A stretch of 64,000 nt of DNA, taken from assembly GCA_034769895.1 (NCBI GenBank), contig CM068372.1, positions 434,079,958 through 434,143,957 on the forward strand. Reading direction: 5' to 3'. The translations under genes and the position numbers were made by a program. This document shows positions 48,602 to 58,694 of the stretch, in pieces. Numbering within the stretch: position 1 is the first letter of the stretch; each line of letters opens with the position of its first letter. The notes under the pieces were generated by a model, which was given only the letters and a program-made list of their open reading frames with translations, was not told the DNA's origin and did not search any database. This DNA comes from Magicicada septendecula (lineage: Eukaryota > Arthropoda > Insecta > Hemiptera > Cicadidae).

Positions 48602-48897
48602 ATGGAACTGTACGCGAGAAAAAGAGTTGTTTTTTCGTACTTAGTATTTAGATATCTAAAGTATAGGAAAACAAATTATTGGGTCCACCCACTGGTGAGC
48701 TCAAGGTTATTGAAAGGGACATTTTCATTGTTATATGAAGACTTGTGTAATGATGAAGCGAAGTTCTTTAATTACTTCCGAATGAGCAAACACTCATTTG
48801 AAGAGCTCGCTGAAAGAATTGGAGACAAGATACGCTTTCAGGATACGAACATGAGAATCGCTATTGACCCGATTGAAAAATTAGCTGTAACATTGAG
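48602..48897 (+). CDS. Harbinger transposase, exon 1
   Basis: First exon of the DDE transposase (HARBI1-like), which with the accessory MADF protein cuts and pastes the element. The ATG at 48602 opens 98 codons plus two bases. The segment FFNYFRMSKHSFEELAERIG followed by RIAIDPIEKLAVTL matches the conserved N-terminal 'FRMS...F..L...I......R..I.P.E.LA.TLR' helical region before the catalytic core. The exon ends ATTGAG|GTAAGTG, a consensus donor. The open frame read through the donor would add only one codon. It joins in phase to exon 2 at 51062, where AG|G makes Arg and the text continues YLGSG, as in the family ('LRYLATG'). Confidence 0.88.
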
Positions 48898-49983
48898 GTA
48901 AGTGAAAAATTATTTCATTTCTAGTGAATAGCAAAGGGCTTTATTAAAACTATTATTTTTCAATGCTCTCTGTACAGGGTGAGGCAAATTACCCCCTCCC
49001 CTGGTTTATATATTATTTTTAGGAATTATGCTATTTAATTGAATAATGAAAAAAAAATGTTTAGCTGTTCCAACCAGTGTTATTTTCTTGTTCTACGCGT
49101 TTCTCTAATCTGATTTTCTCAGAATCTAATAGCGTAGTATTCCGCCAGTATACTACGTGAAACTAACAAAAAGAGCATACTCAAAAAAAAAATCTACAAA
49201 AAAAAGGGGGAGCGTATTTTATCTTGATTATTATTTTATTTTTTTATCTCACAAATTATTTCTATTTATTTTATTTTTTTTAATCATCTATAAAAATAAG
49301 AGGGTTACCTTAACAATTGTTTTTACTAAAAGGGATACTAGTAAGTTTCCTTCATGTACACATATCGCTATTCACTCACTTACCTTGATTCAAAGTACTG
49401 ATAATAACAATTTCGTACCTACTGGATCTTTCATAAAAATGAAATTCCCAATAATAACCTCACGAAAGTTATAAAAATTTGTTTAGAAATAAATTTAAAA
49501 ATTCTTTGTTACATGTTTAATTATTTTCCTTGTTGTCCAAACAACAACCAGTCAACGTAACTTAGGATTTTCCCCTCTGCAATAAAAGTTTAATAGCAGG
49601 TAAAAAAGGTTTAATTCCAAAGTCACTAACCTACAAAACAATGTATTGTTTCCTTCAACAAGTTTGGTCTTCCCTTTATTCAGTTTGCTTGAAAGAATAA
49701 CTGTAATTTTACAAAATATAATGGAGCAAAATGTGTCAACGCCTTATGGCAAAAACTCCATTGCTCTCTTTTCCTATTCAACCAAATTTCCTGTTTTATT
49801 TTTTTTCCAATCAGGACATAATTTCTAAGGAAAAATAGCAAAAATGACAAAGACGAGTTGTTTAAATTAAAATTTTATTTTCAATTAAAAGTACATATAA
49901 TTACAAAAAATGTAAACTTAACTTATAAAAATATTTAAGTGATAAATTATGTATAAAATTATTAAGAAAAAAAAGTTAAAATG

Positions 49984-50844
49984 TCACTTTAATGGAAAAA
50001 GCTCCAATGATTCTTCGCTATCATTTGGCGAAAGCGCATTTTGTTCACTTTGGGATTGAATGTTTTGTGGAGTTGAATATCGTCCTGGGAGTTCATAACT
50101 TTGGGGAGCCGGAGATCGTCTTGGAAGTTCATAGCTTTGGGGAGCCGGAGATCGTCCTGGAAGTTCATAGCTTTGGGGAGCCGGAGATCGTCCTGGAAAT
50201 TCATAGCTCTGGGGAGCTGAAGATCGTGGTGGGGTTTCAGAGCTTCGGGGAGCTGATGATCGGGGGTAGATATTCTGAGGAACTGTAGCAGGTGAATAGT
50301 AGGTGGGGGCAGAGGAATAATATGGCACCGGGTTGTGATAAGAAGAAGGCATATTGTGGTAATGAAAATCGTGGGGAGGTTGGTGAGGGGGTAAGCTGAT
50401 GAATGAGAGAACGTGGTGTTTGTTCTCTTATTGTTTTGACTATATTTAAAACTTCTGTCTGAAATTGAAGTTGTTGATCGACAGTAAAATCATCTAACGC
50501 TGGTCTCAGTTATTCAGAGAACGCCATGTTTGGATTTTGCACAATTGCTGGGGTATTCATAAATCTAATCAAACTTTCCTCTATGTTCTGTCGAGTGGGG
50601 TTACTTGTTCTTCTTTTTTCAACAGGTGGTCCAGTTTCCGATGCCTCCTCCACTACCTCCGTTGAATCTTCATGTGGAATGCTCGATTCCGTCTCTGCCG
50701 GGGTGGTGCCCAATAGGAAGCTCAATTGGCGAGCGTAAACATATTGCCTCCTATGCTCAGCTCCCTGGCCGGATATTGTTCTTTTTCTCATATTTTTCAG
50801 AAATGCGTCTCTCACATTTTTCCATTTGCTCATAATTTTGTTAC
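49984..50844 (-). pseudogene. Harbinger MADF accessory protein, exon 2 with C-terminal repeats
   Basis: Minus strand. The acceptor TTGTTGCAG ends at 50845 and the exon opens GT AAC AAA, completing a split Gly codon, then KIMSKWKNVRDAFLKNMRKR, the end of a MADF domain ('...KW.NLRD.F...'). A stop (TAA, 50510-50512) follows NPNMAFSE. Just beyond it in the same frame lies a BESS-like helix, LDDFTVDQQLQFQTEVLNIV. Farther on, in another frame (50352-49984), are proline-rich repeats (RSPAPQSYELPG, 12 residues) ending SEESLELFPLK. So the ancestral protein was probably MADF, BESS-like, then a repeat tail; this copy has one stop and one shift. In this superfamily such proteins bind DNA at the ends and help import the transposase. 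Confidence 0.78.
50075..50260 (-). repeat. 36-bp coding minisatellite in the MADF gene
   Basis: Four to five copies of a 36-bp unit (plus strand TTCATAGCTTTGGGGAGCCG, then GAGATCGTC(C/T)TGGAAG) encode the 12-residue proline/serine/tyrosine repeat. The central copies are nearly identical and the outer ones diverged. Confidence 0.88.
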
Positions 50845-51061
50845 CTGCAACAAAACGTTCAATATTTCATTAACATAAATTACATTTGTTTTTAAATATA
50901 AAAATTCGCGCTAATTAATTTTAAATTGAAGCATAATAAGAGAAATATTAAAAATTGACTATTATTTCAATTTGAATTTTGCTAATAGTATCATTAAAAT
51001 TACCATATATCTAATGATTATATTTTTTTCAAGCTACATAAATTTAATATTCTTTTTTTAG

Positions 51062-52021
51062 GTATCTTGGAAGCGGATGTACAGTCGTAGACTTACATTA
51101 TTCCTACAGAATCCGACATTCAACCCTCTGTCAAATTGTAAGAGATACATGCTCGGCTATTTGGATCACTTTACAAGAAGAATGCTTTCCACCCTTCACA
51201 GAAAACGATTGGAAACAAATTTCATCAAATTTTTTACAGCACGCAAACTTCCCAAACTGCCTTGGAGCAATCGATGGAAAGCATGTTCGCATAATAAAAC
51301 CAATTGAGAGTGGTTCATTATACTTCAACTATAAGCATTATTTTTCAGTTGTGTTATTAGCAGTTGCTGATGCACAATATAACTTTTTGTATATAGATGT
51401 TGGCTCCTACGGAAAAGATTCGGATAGTTTAATTTTCCAAAACAGCCGTTTCAATAAAAAATTAGAAAGCGGTTGAATATACCAACAGGTAAACCACTGC
51501 CTGGGATGGATCACCCTGCCCTGCCCTACGTGTTTGTTGGAGATGAGGCATTTTCCTTATCTCAAAATGTTTTGAGACCGTACAGCGGTAAATGTTTGTC
51601 AGAAAAAAAAAGAATTTTCAACTACAGACTATCTCGAGCTCGAAGATATGTGGAATGGTCGTTTGGGATTTTGAGTAACAAGTGGAGGATTCTACACAGG
51701 CCTCTAAACGTAAAACCTGATTTTGCAATAAGCATAGTGAAAACGTGTTGTGCTCTTCATAATTATGTTCTAAAACGAGATGGATATAAATTTGAAGACA
51801 CATTATATATCGAAGGGTTTTACGACAGTGGGCAAAATCAAGGTACCCATCAAAATCAAGGAGTGATCAACTTAAACCACTTAAGAAATACATGGGCCGA
51901 CTATTTTATTAGCGATAACGGAAAACTGCCATGGCAAAATAACTGCATAAAAAAAAAAAAAAAAAAAAAAAAAAAGATTGTGTTATATTTAATAAATAAC
52001 AATAAATATTTAAAAATTTAA
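51062..52021 (+). pseudogene. Harbinger transposase, exon 2 (DDE core), one frameshift
   Basis: Catalytic exon of the DDE_4 transposase. The three acids are present: D in LGAIDGKHVRI (codon 51273-51275), D in FLYIDVGSYGKDSDS (51396-51398) and E in RYVEWSFGIL (51653-51655). The C-terminal helix VKTCCALHNYVLKRDG is also family-typical. Near 51465-51475 the frame shifts: upstream reads ...NKKLESG then stop, downstream continues LNIPTGKPLPGMDHPALPY, implying one lost base. A run of about 27 A (51950-51976) sits near the C-terminus and is probably a later expansion. Otherwise the domain is whole. Confidence 0.88.
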
Positions 52022-52795
52022 TAAATGGAAAATATGATTAATTTGTGCTTTCTACTTAATCAATTTTTAATTGTTTGGGGTTATGTTTAATTTTTAATTT
52101 AATTTACTGCTATGTTCTATTATTTTAATCTGAAGTGATTTTAGAAAAAAATAGATTAAAAAAATAATTCGACACCAGAATACGATTGATGTAAATTTAT
52201 GTGAAATATATTTTGATTAAAATTGATACTGTTTTATTATTTCCTAAATTGAAATGACAAATTGGGTATTATTTTTAAACAATTAATAAAAGTTTAATAA
52301 ATCGAAAAATAAGTTTAATTTTTGCTTTCTAGCATATTGTTTGGATTTGTGTTTAATTTTTAATTAAGTTGTTTACTGCTATGCTCTGCTATTTTAATCT
52401 AATTAAATGTAAGAAAACATCAAAAATAAATTAACACCGAAATATGACTAATGTAAATTTATCTGAAATATATTTTGATTGAAATTGATATTGTGTTATT
52501 ATTTCCTAAATTGAAATGGGAAGTTCGTTATTATTTTTGAAAAATTAATAAAAGTTTAATTAATGGAAAAATATGTTTAATATTTGCTTTCTAGCATATT
52601 GTTTGGATTTGTGGTTAATTTTTAATTAAATTATTTACTGGCATGCTGTGCTATATTTATCTAATTAAATTTGAAAAATTATCAAAAATCAATACGACAC
52701 TGAAATATGACTAATGTAAATTTATCTGAACTATATTTTGATTAAAATTTATATTGTGTTATTATTTTTTAAATTGAAAACAATAATTTTATAGC
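52005..52795 (+). repeat. Three tandem units of about 262 bp in the Harbinger interior
   Basis: Blocks such as AATTAATAAAAGTTTAAT (52281 and 52543, spacing 262), TTTGCTTTCTAGCATATTG, ATGACTAATGTAAATTTAT and TATTTCCTAAATTGAAATG recur. The first unit (from about 52008) is most diverged. It is AT-rich and noncoding, and lies between transposase exon 2 and MADF exon 1. Confidence 0.85.
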
Positions 52796-52804
52796 TGTAC
52801 TTAC

Positions 52805-52985
52805 CAATTTCTTCTTTTTCTTTTTGAGTTTTTTCTTCAAAATCTGAATACAATCTGCTGCAAATTCTTATCGACGCACTCCGTTTGAGATTTTTGTCGT
52901 GGTACTTTTCACATTTAATATCCCACAATTCACTACACTTTTTAACTTCCTCAATTAAAAGTTCTGTGTCAAAACTTTCTGCCAT
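52805..52985 (-). CDS. Harbinger MADF accessory protein, exon 1
   Basis: ATG at 52985 (MAESFDTELLIEEVKKCSEL, then WDIKCEKYHDKN) opens 60 codons plus one base. This is the first two helices of a MADF (Myb/SANT-like) DNA-binding domain, ending SRLYSDFEEKTQKEKEEI. The exon ends AAATTG|GTAAGTAC, a consensus donor. Splicing to 50844 makes Gly and continues NKIMSKWKNVRD, exactly as a MADF domain requires. An upstream extension to 53021 is open but adds non-conserved residues. In Harbinger/PIF elements this second protein partners the transposase. Confidence 0.85.
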
Positions 52986-53432
52986 TTTGCTGCGGTAAAA
53001 TTCCGTCCGTGTGAGTCGCACGATTGAAATGAAGGTACTGCTGAGCCGTTGGCGTTGATGCGGTGAAGCAGTACCTGAGGGGGAAAACCCGGCCGTTGCG
53101 GTGCCGCAGCGGTACCGCAGACCGTGTGAGTCGGTTCATTTAACTCTAGGTACTCTTGACCGCAAGTGCGGTACCGCACCGCTCGTGTGCATCGAGCCTT
53201 AAGCTGGAAACACATTGCTGTCACGTCACATGAGCTCACGTGAATTCACGTGATAGTAAAAAATGTGAGAGTGGGTTATCAGCTTGAGTTAAATTGCTTG
53301 GAGACACGCTGTCTTCACGTCATGTATATCACGTGATGTCACGTGACATAGCCGGCCATTTCTTGCCTCACGTCGATCACATTTTCTGTTCAACCACACT
53401 TTTGTGAGGCGTGAGGTGACAAATACGTGAGA

Positions 53433-53477
53433 ATGGAGGAGTTGTTAATACAAAAAGTGAGATTGCACGAAGATTAA
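53433..53477 (+). pseudogene. MADF gene start, remnant in the short Harbinger element
   Basis: ATG GAG GAG TTG... gives MEELLIQKVRLHED then a stop at 53475-53477. It resembles the opening helix of a MADF domain (compare ELLIEEVKKCSEL in the neighbouring element) and is placed as expected just inside the left end. Only 14 codons, so the call rests mainly on position and the L-L-I..V pattern. Confidence 0.5.
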
Positions 53478-53675
53478 TGATATGTAAATTACAGTATGTT
53501 TCTTTTTTTTCATTAAAAATAGTGTTTTTTATAACCACTGATCAGTAATTTCATGTTTCAAGATGTTAAACAAATTTTATGCTTTTAAAAATACTAAATT
53601 TTAACAATTATATGTTGCCTTAAAATATAATCAATTAAGATGCCAAGCCTTTGTTTTCGTTTATTTCACGCTTAC

Positions 53676-53955
53676 CTTAAACGTACGGCTAATAATCTCT
53701 CTTGAGAGTTTATAGCATTTCCGACATGGGTGTTCATTTTTTGTATATCATCTTTAATAAGATTATGTAAATAATCTAATTCTCCCTTGTTCAGTCTGAA
53801 ATACATTTGAAATTTAGCTGTATCTTCTTTTATTTTGTACTTTAAATCTTGTACTAGATTCTGAAAGTAACCTTTTTCTTGTCTTTCTAAGTTTATATCG
53901 TGTATCCAGCTCCTTCTTATGTTAACTGATTTTTTGATTAAGTAGAATTTTATTT
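53676..53955 (-). pseudogene. Harbinger transposase exon 1, remnant in the short element
   Basis: One open minus-strand frame reads RRSWIHDINLERQEKGYFQN, then LKYKIKEDTAKFQMYFRLNK, GELDYLHNLIKDDI, NAINSQERLLAVRLR. It ends at a consensus donor (TTAAG|GTAAGCG, boundary 53676/53675). This is the same 'F.MYFR.......L...I....INS.ERL...LR' exon as 48602-48897, clearly diverged, in the opposite orientation. No ATG opens the frame before the methionine in FQMYF, so the true start is lost. The catalytic exon is absent. Confidence 0.8.
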
Positions 53956-54133
53956 CCCTTCACGAGTGTTCACACGACTTCACGCGAGTTCATATGCGTT
54001 CACGTCAGATGATGTAACATGAAGTGACATGACGTGAGATAAGTGTGTCTCTGCACTACGATTTCACGGATTAAGGCAAGTCCTGATCTCACGTGAGTTC
54101 ACGTGACGTGATAGCAATGTGTTTCCAGTTTTA

Positions 54134-54823
54134 ATGTCAAAGGTACTAGGGTAACAAGCTGTTACTTGTGGCACTAGACCGTGAAACCTAACCATAACGT
54201 GTGTCAAAACGAAGGACCTCAGAGCTAGATACACACGCGCGCGCGCGCACTGTGTAAAAAACCGTAAAATGACCGTTATTATAGTGGTTACAAAACACAA
54301 TTTTTAGAGGCACACGTACACGCACACACACATCTTTTAGGTGTGTGTTTGTGTATACAACACAGCACAACACTACGGTACAGACACACGATGCTGTATA
54401 ATTCACTCGTACAAAGATACACTTTAAACTCTTGTACATAGTACCATCCAAATACTACTGACTGTCCCTCACCACGTTGGCTTCGAAGTCACGAAATGTC
54501 TAAAATCACAAAATTGGGCACAACATTTTTAGGCGCTTGCAAAGAAGTACTTGATTAAAACGCAACATATAATGTGTTTAAAACAGGTTAAAATGTTATT
54601 GTACATTGTTTTCATTTTTGCTTTCCATAAAGGAAATATAAACCTAAAATTTTAGATATATGTATTATCTTTAAATAATAGTAATAAGTATTATATATTT
54701 AAAGTTTTAAATAATACAATCTTGCAAGCTAAGACGGATTAAAATTAAATTTAAAAATAAATTTAATAAATTTAAGAATAACCCAATTATTCATTTAATG
54801 AAGAAAGTTGTGTTAGTGGTTGA
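54134..54823. other. No gene recognised; short CA/CG microsatellites
   Basis: A (CG)n run at about 54236-54249 and CA-rich stretches near 54310-54350. Minus-strand open frames across them are repeat artefacts. Confidence 0.6.
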
Positions 54824-55017
54824 AATCACAAGCAGAATGATCACTGTTGCACACCACTATATAAAAATTATCCGGATTAGCGCTTTCAAGCTTCACAGCT
54901 CATCGTCAGATCGGATCAGCTCAATTCCGATCTGACGATGAGCTGTGAACCTTGAAAGCGCTAATCGGGATAATTTTTATATAGTGGTGTGCAACAGTGA
55001 TCATTCTGCTTGTAATT
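54824..55017. mobile_element. Palindromic MITE, copy 2
   Basis: 194 bp. AATCACAAGCAGAATGATCAC... to ...GATCATTCTGCTTGTAATT. Arms share CACTGTTGCACACCACTATA, TAGCGCTTTCAAG and CATCGTCAGATCGGA with copy 1 at 27474-27673. Arm-to-arm identity within this copy is higher than in copy 1, so it is probably the younger insertion. Confidence 0.9.
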
Positions 55018-55539
55018 ATTCATTTGCCAGCATGTTGAATAGACTACTTGTTGTAAGTTATGTTATGACTAAGTTTAAAGTTATTGCATAGCGACAACTT
55101 TACATGATTCCATTAACACGTATCTTATTGAAAATGCAAAAAAGAAATGCCATTTTCTTTAGAAACATGCTCAGACTTGTTTCATTATAAAAGAGTTGCT
55201 ATTATTTTGAATTTTAATCAATATTTCGACTACTGTAGAACATACGTTTTCTAAAACTTTTATATCTTCCGTTAAATTAAATCACACGTAAATTGTCAGT
55301 TTTCTCGAAATGTAGAAATTTGGTTGTCTTTTTTTCTATTTGACTTAGGTCTTCTCTTTATAATGTTGCTTAATATGTATCTACTTACTTCCATTGGTTT
55401 TCCTGTATGAAAAATTCCTCTTTTTTTAATATCGTATGTTATCTATTTGTAAATATTACAGACAACTTTCTCTGACTGCTTGCTTAAATTTTTGAGTGAT
55501 GGTAACTCTCTCCGAGAACTGCTTTACTAACACTACTCT
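55018..55539. other. No gene recognised
   Basis: AT-rich, no supported signal. Confidence 0.6.
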
Positions 55540-55545
55540 TATTAC

Positions 55546-55608
<63 letters not shown>

Positions 55609-55615
55609 CATTATT
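55540..55615 (+). repeat. (ATT)n microsatellite
   Basis: About 22 nearly perfect ATT units. Confidence 0.95.
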
Positions 55616-56378
55616 TTACTGCTAATACTATCATAATTATTACTCTCATTACCATAAGTGTTTACCGCTAGAGCACTCTCTCAGAGACTCCACATTGTTT
55701 AAAAATAATAGCTTGCTAACAATAAATTGTGTAAAACCTATATTCATTTATAAATCCACATATTACTAACTCACCCACTTAGTCACTCAGTCACTCACTG
55801 AGCACGTCCCGATACACCTTCCCTATGGTCATGAGATTTAATAGGTTCTTCTTAGATCCTAATTGCTCGCTAAGAAAGCTTTCAGACTAAAAGAAACTGA
55901 TACTGAAAGAAAGTAGATAAAATATTTTGGATATTGCCAATTAACATTTCATGGCAATGTGCATTTAAATTATTCCATACTCAAGTTCCTCCACGACAAA
56001 TTATGCCTATTTGATGAATTTAATAATACAATTTTTTCGAATAAACAAAACAATACCAGAAAGCCAGAATTTGATGTTTAATTGTTTTTAGTAAGAGACT
56101 AATATTTTATAATAATTTATATTCATAATAGGCATTAGTAAAGTAATAAATACTGAGTAAGTAAATTTTATATCAGCAGCAAGCTTTATCAGCCGTCAGT
56201 GCTGTCTTATCAGCTGGCATGTGTGTGTGCTCTTATCTCCTAACAAATTCATTCTCCTTCACCCCTTCTCCCGTTGCTCATCACTGCCAGCTCTTTATTT
56301 AAATTGTATTTAAGGAGTTTATACTTTCAGTGTTAACTGATTTATTAGTGACTTAATCCCTGTTACCTTTACAATTTA
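55616..56378. other. No gene recognised
   Basis: AT-rich; short CACT(C/T)A repeats near 55768-55800 only. Confidence 0.6.
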
Positions 56379-56689
56379 CTATTGTAACCCCTCTTTATAT
56401 TTTGTGTTTAATAATTTTTTTTTTTTTTTTTTTTGAGGCTACTAGATATTTATGACTAGACAGAAGGCCTAGAAGAAGCATAAAGTGTGCTGGATCCAGT
56501 GAGACGGGACTTGCAATTAAAACTCAGTATTAACAAACAAATAACTTTTATTATTTCATGAGTTTTCATAATTCCTAAAATTTCACAACATTTAATTCAT
56601 CACAGATTTATAATTTTTCTTTAATTTTAATATATCATGCTTCAGGATAAAACTTCAATATTACCTGCAATTTCCATTATAACAATAGT

Positions 56690-56818
56690 TTCAATTTCAA
56701 TAACTCAAATTTCAATTTCAATTTCAATTTCAATTGATATTTCAATAACTCCATTTCAATTATAACATGTAAATATCATTCCTTCACCTAATTCAACAAC
56801 ATATATATATATATATAT
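56690..56818 (+). repeat. (CAATTT)n and (TA)n simple repeats inside the long LTR
   Basis: CAATTT/AATTTC units at about 56690-56740, and a TA run at about 56801-56818. Confidence 0.8.
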
Positions 56819-56999
56819 CAATCTTATTCATTATTTCAACACATAATTCAACAACACATAATATAACATACATGCCTATACATCACAGAATCACAGACAA
56901 ATTACAATCATAAAAGCCTGGCGGACAGCCTGTATATTTTTATCACCACCCATTTAGAAATTTTCACATGCCTGTATAGTTTTATAAAATACATACATA

Positions 57000-57270
57000 A
57001 TGTAGAGAAAATCTGAATTGACCATAACAGCAAGAAAATACATCATACATTTAAGTGTCCACACAGGCTGTATAACTTTATAAAATTTGTAAGATTTTTA
57101 ATTTTATAAAAATATAAAAAGTTAAAGAAAATCTGAATTGACCATAACAGCAAGAAAATACAATCATAAATTTAAGTGTCAGTACTGCCTATATAATTTT
57201 ATAAAAATTGTAAAATTTTAAAATTTATAGAAATATAAAAATTTAAAGAAAATCTGAATTGACCCGGCAG
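57000..57270 (-). repeat. Tandem units of about 121 bp inside the long LTR
   Basis: AGAAAATCTGAATTGACC recurs at about 57005, 57126 and 57247, with ATAACAGCAAGAAAATACA following the first two. The equivalent array in the 21-kb copy uses 75-79-bp units, so the array has been remodelled separately in each lineage. Confidence 0.85.
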
Positions 57271-58694
57271 CAGACATGTGCCAGAGCTTGACCCAACATA
57301 AGGTAACATGTCCGGTGCTGCATAGATCTGCACCAACAGGTGACTACCCCAGGTTAAAATGTGTGAACCGGCCTAATGCAAATTAAAAAACAAAAAACTC
57401 CCAACCCATTTATGAAATATATGAAATAATTAACAAGCAGAAATACCCAAGATTGTAATAGGACCCAGACCAGCCGGTCTAGCCCTCAGCACTTACAAAC
57501 CGCACCCACCTACTTCACTAAAATACAGATTCCCCACAAACGTTTACAACTCCATTCAGAATCACAGTAAAAAAAAATAAAGCATAAAATTAATGACCGC
57601 CGGACACATGCCTGCGACCAGGCCTACAATTAATCTGGAGCGTAATTACATTATCAGCACTATTTTACGGAAAGTTTGCAGCTCAAAATTCTGTCCAGCT
57701 GGACGTGAGCACAATGAAGTATAAGTTGAGTTGTTTTTTTTTTATGGATGGTTAAATTTACAAAACCTGGTGTTTGCTGTAGAGGCCTAGGGTAGTTAAA
57801 AAAGCTTAAATATCACCTCATTTGGTCCAGATTGTTCCCCGTTGGTACTGTGGCATGGTATGCAGTTGTTCCTCCTCTGGCAGCCAAGAGGCGAGAGTCT
57901 AGGTGTTTTTTTAAGTCATTGTGGAAGTTGTAATTACCACATGCAGGGGGGGGCACATCTCCGACTGGATCGGGAACCCTAAGCATTCATAATAACTAAT
58001 TGACTGACCACTAAACATAACACACACATGCCACCCCAAACCAATTTCACTATGTTCATTGTAGCCCATTTGACATTTTCACTTCTCGCTTTTAAATTAC
58101 TAGATCGCACACAAAGCCTCAATGCTTTATAATTGGATATAAATTCATAACGAAATATAAATGTTATATATTATAATTCATAACAGAATGAATGTATGAA
58201 AAGTTAACATTCTCAGACAGGCATTAAGCTTATAACACCACGTGCTCACTCAGACACATCAGAAAATTCCCCAGTTCCAAAAAATTACATAATAATTTTT
58301 CCTTTTACGCCCCTTTTCACATGTACAATTGGTATTTATAAAATACAAGGTATAGGCTGTTTTAGTGTTTAAAATAAATTAAATACTAGACAATGAATGC
58401 ACTTCCGGTCAATACGCCACGAGGCAGGCTTCAAACTTTTATCAATTCACATCCAAGTTAATTATAAACTAAATTTAAACCTTTTACCATAAAATGAATA
58501 ATATATACATTTAACTCATTTACCGGAGATCTCTGAGCTCTACTCAAGCATCAAGGATAGAAAAAAATACAAATTAACCACTCCGTCTGCCAAAGGGGGA
58601 ATAGGCTGTACTCACAGCTGTCGTCCAGAGCCAACTGACTGAACACGCACAAAAGCTTTGTGTCGGAAAACATAATTACCCGGTTCCGTCAACA

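Larger units (their letters stand above)
48898..51061 (+). other. Transposase intron containing the opposite-strand MADF exon 2
   Basis: Bounded by GTAAGTG (48898) and TTTTTTTAG (ending 51061), about 2.16 kb. It encloses the whole second exon of the minus-strand accessory gene (49984-50844). The rest (48.9-49.98 kb) is AT-rich noncoding DNA with no other gene. An AATAAA-type signal for the minus-strand gene lies near 49870. Confidence 0.8.
50845..52804 (-). other. MADF gene intron containing the opposite-strand transposase exon 2
   Basis: On the minus strand the intron runs from GTAAGTAC (starting 52804) to TTGTTGCAG (ending 50845), about 1.96 kb. It contains the transposase DDE exon (51062-52021) in antisense and, next to it, three diverged tandem units (52005-52795). 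Confidence 0.8.
48441..53198. mobile_element. PIF/Harbinger DNA transposon, near complete (4.76 kb)
   Basis: Terminal inverted repeats: left GGCTTGATGCACACGAGCGG, continuing TGCGGTGCCG; right, reverse-complemented, GGCTCGATGCACACGAGCGG, continuing TGCGGTACCG. TTA duplications lie at 48438-48440 and 53199-53201. Subterminal DNA at both ends is crowded with GCGG(T/A)(A/G)CCGC palindromes, likely transposase or accessory-protein binding sites. It carries the two genes typical of the superfamily, a DDE transposase (plus) and a MADF/Myb-like protein (minus), with interleaved exons. Both have one or two disabling changes, so it is young but probably no longer autonomous. Confidence 0.95.
53202..54130. 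mobile_element. Second, shorter PIF/Harbinger-family element with TTA duplications
   Basis: 929 bp. Left end AGCTGGAAACACATTGCT; right end, reverse-complemented, AACTGGAAACACATTGCT. TTA lies on both sides (53199-53201, shared with the neighbouring element, and 54131-54133). Subterminal DNA is full of TCACGTGA-type palindromes. Inside are remnants of both family genes' first exons (MADF start on plus, transposase exon on minus), so it derives from a full element by loss of the middle. It is non-autonomous. Confidence 0.9.
56383..58694 (-). repeat. Long LTR (about 2.3 kb), 3' LTR of the Gypsy remains on its right
   Basis: On the minus strand it runs TGTTGACGGAACCGGG ... AAGAGGGGTTACA. It is collinear with the solo LTR at 21001-23629 but clearly diverged. 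It lies downstream of the minus-strand Gypsy integrase (59.8-61.4 kb), the position of a 3' LTR. An A-run near the 3' end (56412-56431) and a GCAAGTCCCGTCTCACTGG block are shared with the other copy. No second LTR is seen at the other end of this element. Confidence 0.68.
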
